Source of the DNA: Methylomonas sp.
GTDB taxonomy: Bacteria > Pseudomonadota > Gammaproteobacteria > Methylococcales > Methylomonadaceae
Assembly (NCBI GenBank): GCA_026990815.1
Contig: JALXCS010000346.1
Location: 1 to 11,291 of the forward strand
Length of the DNA: 11,291 nt
Reading direction: 5' to 3'
How positions within the stretch are numbered: position 1 is the stretch's first letter; every line of letters begins with the position of its first letter. Below the pieces are notes generated by a model that saw only the letters and a list, made by a program, of their open reading frames with translations, did not search any database and was not told the origin of the DNA. The translations under genes and the position numbers were made by a program. Shown here piece by piece: positions 7,050-11,291 of the stretch.

Positions 7050-7628
7050 TTAAGATTTTTCAATGCTAATTGTTCTTGCTCGATTACCCACCGTTTCCTT
7101 TCTTGGAATATGGATGGTTAATAAACCATTTTTCATTGATGCTTTGATGTTTTCATCATCTGCATCATCGGGTAAAGCAAGCAGCCTTTGAAAAGTGCCA
7201 TAACGACGTTCAATACGATAAAAATTTTTATCGCTATTTTCAGTCTCTTCTTGTTTATTTCCCTGAATAATTAAACGCCCATCATCTAAATTGATATTGA
7301 TATCTTTATCTTCCAGGCCTGCAGCTTCAAGCGTTATCGTATATTCTTTATCATCGCTCGAGATATTCAATTCTGGACTAAATGTCGACAATTGTTGCAT
7401 CCATTTGCCTGGTGTGGACAGTTCCCTATTAAGAGCAGGAAAGCCCAAATTTCTAAAAACGTCCTCAAACATACGATCAATTTCCTGGTGAAACTGAACC
7501 AAAGGACTCTGCACAGCAACTTGACGGTCATAGTCGCTTTTTTTTACTGGAACTGTCACTCCTTGTTCTGCCGAGTTCTGTTCCTCATGTTTAAACCAAT
7601 TCCACGGATTCAATTTTTGTAAATTCAT
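7050..7628 (-). CDS. Small heat-shock protein, Hsp20 family (non-IbpA class)
   Basis: An ATP-independent holdase chaperone that should bind unfolding proteins in the cytoplasm and hand them to DnaK/ClpB. It has 192 aa. A polar N-terminal arm opens with LNPWNWFKHEE and contains IDRMFEDVFRNLGFP (about 50-64), typical of the Hsp16/HspA-like class rather than IbpA. The alpha-crystallin domain runs from about 85 to 180 (FSPELNISSDDKEYTITLEAAG near its start, ALPDDAD and the conserved KNGLLTIHIPR near its end). The tail carries an I-x-I oligomerisation motif, Ile187-Ser-Ile189. The ATG at 7628-7626 follows a good Shine-Dalgarno, GGAGAG, about 5 nt upstream. It is the second gene after ibpA, 68 bp downstream with a 9-bp hairpin in the gap, and should share the sigma-32 promoter. 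A pair of different sHsp classes in one operon suggests they work together or form mixed oligomers. Confidence 0.95.
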   Translation of the reverse strand: MNLQKLNPWNWFKHEEQNSAEQGVTVPVKKSDYDRQVAVQSPLVQFHQEIDRMFEDVFRNLGFPALNRELSTPGKWMQQLSTFSPELNISSDDKEYTITLEAAGLEDKDININLDDGRLIIQGNKQEETENSDKNFYRIERRYGTFQRLLALPDDADDENIKASMKNGLLTIHIPRKETVGNRARTISIEKS

Positions 7629-7651
7629 AACAGCTCTCCAAATTTCGTTTT

Positions 7652-7680
7652 ATGGGCAGTTCCCCCCTTTCACTGCCCAT
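7652..7680 (-). other. Intercistronic hairpin between ibpA and hsp20
   Basis: A perfect 9-bp inverted repeat, ATGGGCAGT (7652-7660) and ACTGCCCAT (7672-7680), holds an 11-nt loop. On the mRNA strand the loop carries six G residues flanked by A (AGGGGGGA). No T-run follows on either strand, so it is unlikely to be a terminator. An RNA stability or processing element that sets the ratio of the two chaperones is plausible. Confidence 0.7.
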
Positions 7681-7696
7681 CTGCACTGACATATTT

Positions 7697-8164
7697 TTAA
7701 GCGGCTTTCTGCTCTTCCTGCTGTTGATGTTCAATAACATTTTCAGAAGTGTTAATTGGAATCCGCCTGGGTTTCATCTCTTCCGGCAGCTGTTTTTCTA
7801 AAGTAATTGTCAGCAGACCATTTTTATAACTGGCTCCACTCACTTCAACATAATCAGCAAGATTAAATTTCCGTTCAAAATCTCTCGCTGCAATTCCTTG
7901 ATAGAGATACTGCCGTTCAACATTGTCCTCAGATTTTTTGCCGCGCACGGTCAACAAGCCTTTTTCAACCTCAATATCGAAGTCATCTTCCTGAAAACCG
8001 GCTACCGCCAAACTAATGGTATATTTGTTTTCCCCGATAACTTCTATGTTATAAGGTGGATAACTACTTGCACTGGTATCAGCACTAAAAACGCTATCCA
8101 GAACTGATGCCAAATTGTCAAAACCAACTGTAGAACGATAAATTGGTGCTAAATCAATTTTCAT
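7697..8164 (-). CDS. ibpA: Small heat-shock protein, IbpA class
   Basis: A cytoplasmic holdase chaperone that co-aggregates with unfolding proteins and eases later refolding by ClpB and DnaK. With the ATG at 8164-8162 it has 155 aa. It begins MKIDLAPIYRSTVGFDNL, which matches the E. coli IbpA start (FDLSPLYRSAIGFDRL). The alpha-crystallin domain follows (YPPYNIEVIGENKYTI, AVAGF, YLYQGIAARDFERKF, NGLLTITLE), and the tail has PRRIPIN with the I-x-I motif at Ile135-Pro-Ile137 plus a Gln/Glu-rich end. The frame runs on to a GTG at 8209, but the ATG has a perfect AGGAGG 7 nt upstream and the family-standard N-terminus, so the longer form is rejected. Expression should be heat induced twice over: by a consensus sigma-32 promoter and by a leader hairpin covering the AGGAGG. 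It is the first gene of the ibpA-hsp20 unit. Confidence 0.96.
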   Translation of the reverse strand: MKIDLAPIYRSTVGFDNLASVLDSVFSADTSASSYPPYNIEVIGENKYTISLAVAGFQEDDFDIEVEKGLLTVRGKKSEDNVERQYLYQGIAARDFERKFNLADYVEVSGASYKNGLLTITLEKQLPEEMKPRRIPINTSENVIEHQQQEEQKAA

Positions 8165-8237
8165 GTCATATCCTCCTATAAGCAATACGAAATAAAATAA
8201 TCGGTTCACAGTCGTTTATAAAACCAACTGCTTCTGA
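8165..8237 (-). promoter_or_regulatory. ROSE-like RNA thermometer in the ibpA leader
   Basis: From the predicted transcription start (about 8237) to the ATG there are ~73 nt with two stem-loops. The first (8230-8209) pairs CAGTT with GACTG and GTTT with AAAC around a UAU loop, with one bulged G. The second (8189-8167) pairs CGUAU with AUAUG and UUGCU with the AGGA of the Shine-Dalgarno AGGAGG. It includes the G-G opposition and U-rich pairing known from ROSE elements, which control small heat-shock genes in proteobacteria. Such a fold would hide the ribosome binding site at normal temperature and melt on heating. The pairings are seen in the sequence; thermometer function is inferred from family knowledge. 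Confidence 0.68.
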
Positions 8238-8243
8238 TTAGAA

Positions 8244-8271
8244 AAATGGGGATTAGGATAAAAAATTCAAG
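8244..8271 (-). promoter_or_regulatory. Sigma-32 (RpoH) heat-shock promoter of ibpA-hsp20
   Basis: On the minus strand the -35 element CTTGAA (8271-8266) is followed by a 14-nt spacer and the -10 element CCCCATTT (8251-8244). Both are exact matches to the RpoH consensus (CTTGAA, N13-17, CCCCATNT). It lies ~80 bp upstream of the ibpA ATG, behind the glmS terminator, so the heat-shock genes form a unit independent of glmUS. Confidence 0.93.
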
Positions 8272-8312
8272 CCGGAATTGGTGAATTTTTTACCGAATTG
8301 AGGCGTGAAACT

Positions 8313-8347
8313 AAAAAACCTTTCACATTGTTTAGTGTGAAAGGTTT
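8313..8347 (-). terminator. Strong Rho-independent terminator of glmU-glmS
   Basis: A perfect 12-bp inverted repeat, AAACCTTTCACA (8316-8327 on the plus strand) and TGTGAAAGGTTT (8336-8347), holds an 8-nt loop. On the minus strand it ends in six T residues (8318-8313, partly in the stem). It starts 25 bp after the glmS stop and separates glmUS from the sigma-32 promoter. The A-run on the other side means it could also work on the plus strand, but no gene reads that way here. Confidence 0.93.
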
Positions 8348-8371
8348 GGATGTCAAATGACCAAAGATAAA

Positions 8372-10204
8372 TTATTCCACCGTGACAGATTTAGCAAGAT
8401 TCCTGGGCTGATCCACATCAGTTCCTTTCAAAACCGCAACGTGATAAGACAATAATTGCAATGGAATTGTGTAGGCCACAGGTGCAATCTCATTGTCAAC
8501 GCTTGGTATCCTTACAATTTGTACGTTCTCATCTTCTTCAACTTCTAATGCTTGGTCCATAAATACGATTAATTGCCCACCTCTGGCACTTACTTCCTGC
8601 ATATTGGACTTCAATTTCTCCAGTAAACTATTATTTGGCGCAACGGTAATAACTGGCATTTCTGAATCAATCAATGCCAATGGACCATGTTTTAATTCGC
8701 CAGCAGGATAAGCCTCCGCATGTATATAGGATATTTCCTTAAGTTTTAACGCACCTTCCATTGCCACTGGATATTGTGTCCCTCTTCCCAAAAACAAGGC
8801 ATTATGTTTTTCAGCAAATTGCTGAGCCAATTCTTCGATTTGTTTGTCCAGTTGTAAAATCACTTCAATCTGTCCAGGCAGTTTAAACAATTCGGAAGTA
8901 ATTTTTTTCTCTAATTCTTTCGACAAATCAAAGCGCCTACCCACAGCTATAACTAACAACATCAATGTGACAAGCTGCGTTGTAAAAGCCTTGGTCGAAG
9001 CAACGCCAATTTCTGGACCTGCGCGAGTCATCATGACCAGATCAGACTCTCTAATCAATGAACTTTCCGGAACATTACAAATAGCCAAAGAATATTTGGC
9101 TCCCATTTTTTTGGCTTCATCCAATGCCGCCAAAGTATCCGCAGTCTCACCTGATTGAGAAATAGTGACGATTAGGGTATCCGGGTGTAAAACTGGCTTA
9201 CGGTATCTAAATTCACTTGCTACCTCGATATTACAAGGAACTCTAGCCAGCTCTTCAAACCAATATTTTGCAACCAAACCTGCATGAAAGCTTGTCCCAC
9301 AAGCTAAAATCTGTATTGATTTTACTTTATCAAAAATTTCCGCTGCATCATGACCAAAAGTGTTTTCTTGTAAGCGGCGATCTATAAAGCGGCCTTCCAA
9401 AGTTTCAGAAATTGCGTGTGGCTGCTCAAAAATTTCCTTGAGCATGTAATGACGATAGTCACCCTTTTCTGCCGAATCAGCCGACAACATACTTTCCTTG
9501 ACAGGACGATCAACCCTTTCTCCCTGTTCATTATAAATCACCAGATTTTCCTGTGTGATTTCGGCAATATCCCCATCTTCCAGAAAAATAAACCGTTGGG
9601 TGACAGGAAGTAATGCAGCAACATCAGAAGCTATGAAATACTCACCAATACCTACACCTATGACAAGAGGGCTTCCTTTTCTGCAAGTAATTAATCTGTC
9701 AGGGTGTTCATTACTGATAACTCCCAGCGCATACGCTCCCTGCAGATTTTTTACGGTATTTTTAACCGCACTTAACAAATCATCAGTATCCTCAAGTGCA
9801 TCATAAATTTCATGGACAATGACTTCTGTATCGGTTTGTGAAGTAAATTCATAACCATTACTCAGTTGCTTACTACGTAACTGTTCATGATTTTCGATAA
9901 TACCATTATGAACTACAGCGACTTTTTTTCGACAAATATGCGGATGGGCATTTTTTTGACTGGGTTTTCCATGCGTTGCCCAGCGAGTATGAGCAATGCC
10001 TATGAAACCATGGGTCGGATCTTCATTTAGTAGTTCTTCTAATCTTGAAACCTTACCAATTTGACGCTGCCTTTTAATCTGGCCATCGTCAGTAATTACA
10101 GCAAGACCAGCCGAATCATACCCTCGATATTCCAGTCGCTTTAGACCCTCCAATAAAATGGGCACGACATCTCGTTGAGCAATTGCTCCAACTATTCCAC
10201 ACAT
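8372..10204 (-). CDS. glmS: Glutamine-fructose-6-phosphate aminotransferase (isomerizing)
   Basis: Makes glucosamine-6-phosphate from fructose-6-phosphate and glutamine, the first committed step to UDP-GlcNAc for peptidoglycan and lipopolysaccharide. It has 610 aa (E. coli 609). The N-terminus MCGIVGAI exposes Cys2, the class II glutaminase nucleophile once Met1 is removed. The glutaminase domain continues with Arg74-Trp75 in TRWATHGKPS and with HNGIIENHEQLR. Two SIS sugar-isomerase domains follow, with ACGTSFHAG, SQSGETADT and VASTKAFTTQ, and then EGALKLKEISYIHAEAYPAGELKHGP. The C-tail PRNLAKSVTVE is the conserved lid that closes the active site. The ATG at 10204-10202 lies 1 nt after the glmU stop, and its Shine-Dalgarno AGGAGA is inside the glmU tail, so translation is probably coupled. 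There is no long glmU-glmS gap like the one in E. coli where the sRNA GlmZ acts. Confidence 0.98.
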   Translation of the reverse strand: MCGIVGAIAQRDVVPILLEGLKRLEYRGYDSAGLAVITDDGQIKRQRQIGKVSRLEELLNEDPTHGFIGIAHTRWATHGKPSQKNAHPHICRKKVAVVHNGIIENHEQLRSKQLSNGYEFTSQTDTEVIVHEIYDALEDTDDLLSAVKNTVKNLQGAYALGVISNEHPDRLITCRKGSPLVIGVGIGEYFIASDVAALLPVTQRFIFLEDGDIAEITQENLVIYNEQGERVDRPVKESMLSADSAEKGDYRHYMLKEIFEQPHAISETLEGRFIDRRLQENTFGHDAAEIFDKVKSIQILACGTSFHAGLVAKYWFEELARVPCNIEVASEFRYRKPVLHPDTLIVTISQSGETADTLAALDEAKKMGAKYSLAICNVPESSLIRESDLVMMTRAGPEIGVASTKAFTTQLVTLMLLVIAVGRRFDLSKELEKKITSELFKLPGQIEVILQLDKQIEELAQQFAEKHNALFLGRGTQYPVAMEGALKLKEISYIHAEAYPAGELKHGPLALIDSEMPVITVAPNNSLLEKLKSNMQEVSARGGQLIVFMDQALEVEEDENVQIVRIPSVDNEIAPVAYTIPLQLLSYHVAVLKGTDVDQPRNLAKSVTVE

Positions 10205-10205
10205 C

Positions 10206-11291
10206 TTATTTCTCCTTTTTTTTCGGTCGTTGCCAGGAACTAATCGTAACCTGCCTTGATCGAGCTAGTGTCAATTTGCCTTCCGGCGCTTCTTTGGTAA
10301 TTGTAGAACCAGCAGCTATAGTGGCATTTTTCCGGACAGTCACCGGTGCTACCAATTGTGAGTCCGACCCAATAAATGCGCCATCTTCAATTATTGTCTG
10401 AAATTTGTTGACGCCATCATAGTTACAGGTAATAGTTCCAGCACCAATATTAACCCTACTGCCCACATTGGCATCACCAACGTAACTTAAATGATTTATT
10501 TTGCTACCTGAAGCGACAGTGGTTTTTTTAATTTCTACAAAATTACCAATGTGAACATTCTCTGCCAATTCCGTATCGGGTCTAATTCTAGCAAATGGAC
10601 CAATTCTACTTGAAGCACCAATAGTGGCATTTTCGATAATACTATTCGGTAGTATTTCAGCATTATCGCCAATTTTTGCATTTTTAATAATACAATTGGC
10701 ACCGATTCTAACATTTTCACCAATACTGATCTTTCCTTCCAGGATAATATTGATATCCATTTCGACATCCTTGCCAATCGATGTGATTTCGCCTCTCAAA
10801 TCAAATCGTAACGGATCTGCTAAAGTCAGGCCTTCTAGCATTAATTGATTCGCTTTTTCTAATTGATAGACCCGTTCCAAATGACTTAATTGTTGCTTAT
10901 TATTAACACCTAAAACTTCGTCAACATTTTCTGTACTCTCCGTCGCTATTCTGAAATTATCGTTTACAGCCATTTCAATGACATCAGTCAAATAGTATTC
11001 GCCCTGGGCATTACTGTTTTGCAGATTATTTAGCCATCTTTTTAATGGCTTCCCTTTTACAGCTAATATTCCTGTATTTCCTTCAGTTATCAGTTTTTGC
11101 TCTGCTGTAGCATCTTTTTCTTCGACAATTTTTATCACTTGCTGCTTGGCGTCCCGAATGATTCTCCCGTAACCAGTCGGGTTATCTAGAATTACCGTCA
11201 ACAACGCCAAAGTTGTTTCATCAACCAGATTAATTAACTTTTCAACTGTTGTGAGTTTTAGTAGTGGCACATCACCATATAAGATTAAAAC
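10206..11291 (-). CDS. glmU: Bifunctional GlmU: N-acetylglucosamine-1-P uridyltransferase / glucosamine-1-P acetyltransferase (N-terminus outside window)
   Basis: Acetylates glucosamine-1-phosphate and then couples it to UTP, giving UDP-GlcNAc, the pathway end that GlmS feeds. The frame is open to the window edge: the first visible residues, VLILYGDVPLL, match E. coli GlmU from about position 99, so the missing part (~98 residues) includes the nucleotide-binding GxGTRM loop. The GTG at 11270 is the Val of GDVPLL and not a start. Seen: the metal-binding Asp of GDVP (residue 7 here), NPTGYGRI, VEEKDAT, NTGI, NAQGEYYLTD and GVNNKQQLSHLERVYQ of the uridyltransferase domain. A left-handed beta-helix of hexapeptide repeats follows with RFDLRG, GPFARIRP, NFVEIKK, the acetyltransfer His267 (E. 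coli His363) in NHLSYVGD and NIGAGTITCNYDG. The Lys-rich tail contains the glmS Shine-Dalgarno. It is the first gene of the visible glmU-glmS pair. Confidence 0.97.
   Translation of the reverse strand, partial: VLILYGDVPLLKLTTVEKLINLVDETTLALLTVILDNPTGYGRIIRDAKQQVIKIVEEKDATAEQKLITEGNTGILAVKGKPLKRWLNNLQNSNAQGEYYLTDVIEMAVNDNFRIATESTENVDEVLGVNNKQQLSHLERVYQLEKANQLMLEGLTLADPLRFDLRGEITSIGKDVEMDINIILEGKISIGENVRIGANCIIKNAKIGDNAEILPNSIIENATIGASSRIGPFARIRPDTELAENVHIGNFVEIKKTTVASGSKINHLSYVGDANVGSRVNIGAGTITCNYDGVNKFQTIIEDGAFIGSDSQLVAPVTVRKNATIAAGSTITKEAPEGKLTLARSRQVTISSWQRPKKKEK

Noticed and set aside
8165..8209. Extended IbpA start at GTG 8209, adding 15 residues
   Set aside because: The internal ATG has a perfect AGGAGG at 7 nt and the standard IbpA N-terminus; the extension is translated leader sequence.
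8321..8342. TTTCACA...TGTGAAA as a CRP operator
   Set aside because: The half sites are in the wrong relative orientation (TCACA then TGTGA) and belong to the perfect 12-bp glmS terminator.
11268..11270. GTG at 11270 as the glmU start
   Set aside because: The codon is the Val of the conserved GDVPLL segment, and the frame stays open and homologous to the window edge.

Overview
The window reads as chromosomal core DNA of an AT-leaning gammaproteobacterium. ProS, MutS, GlmS, GlmU and the IbpA-type small heat-shock protein all resemble their Escherichia coli counterparts closely; the MutS ATPase residues even fall at the same numbers as in E. coli. The low GC and gene mix would suit something like the Legionellales or a relative, but that is a guess from general appearance and not from a search. 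I see no insertion sequence, phage gene, CRISPR array, tRNA or rRNA.

Left part (1-3914): the 3' end of proS (prolyl-tRNA synthetase) meets pncC (NMN amidohydrolase, CinA C-terminal type) tail to tail, sharing a TTAA. pncC is divergent from a full-length mutS, with only 24 bp between the two start codons. Middle part (3915-5055): a lone gene for a probably exported lipase/esterase of the alpha/beta-hydrolase fold, followed by a terminator. It converges on the next block.

Right part (5056-11291) is all on the minus strand. Read in the direction of transcription it contains: glmU (5' end cut by the window edge) and glmS, separated by 1 nt and closed by a strong terminator; then a self-contained heat-shock unit; then marC; then a SnoaL-like gene and a Crp-family regulator. 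The heat-shock unit has a textbook sigma-32 (RpoH) promoter, a structured leader that looks like a ROSE RNA thermometer covering the Shine-Dalgarno, ibpA, an intercistronic hairpin, a second Hsp20 gene of a different class, and a strong terminator.

The most interesting signals are regulatory. They are the RpoH promoter plus ROSE-like leader; the heat-shock terminator that runs directly into the marC start codon and leaves no room for a ribosome binding site; and the Crp-like regulator that keeps the CRP DNA-reading residues but has changed at the cAMP adenine-contact position. I found no convincing new multi-gene defence or mobile system.
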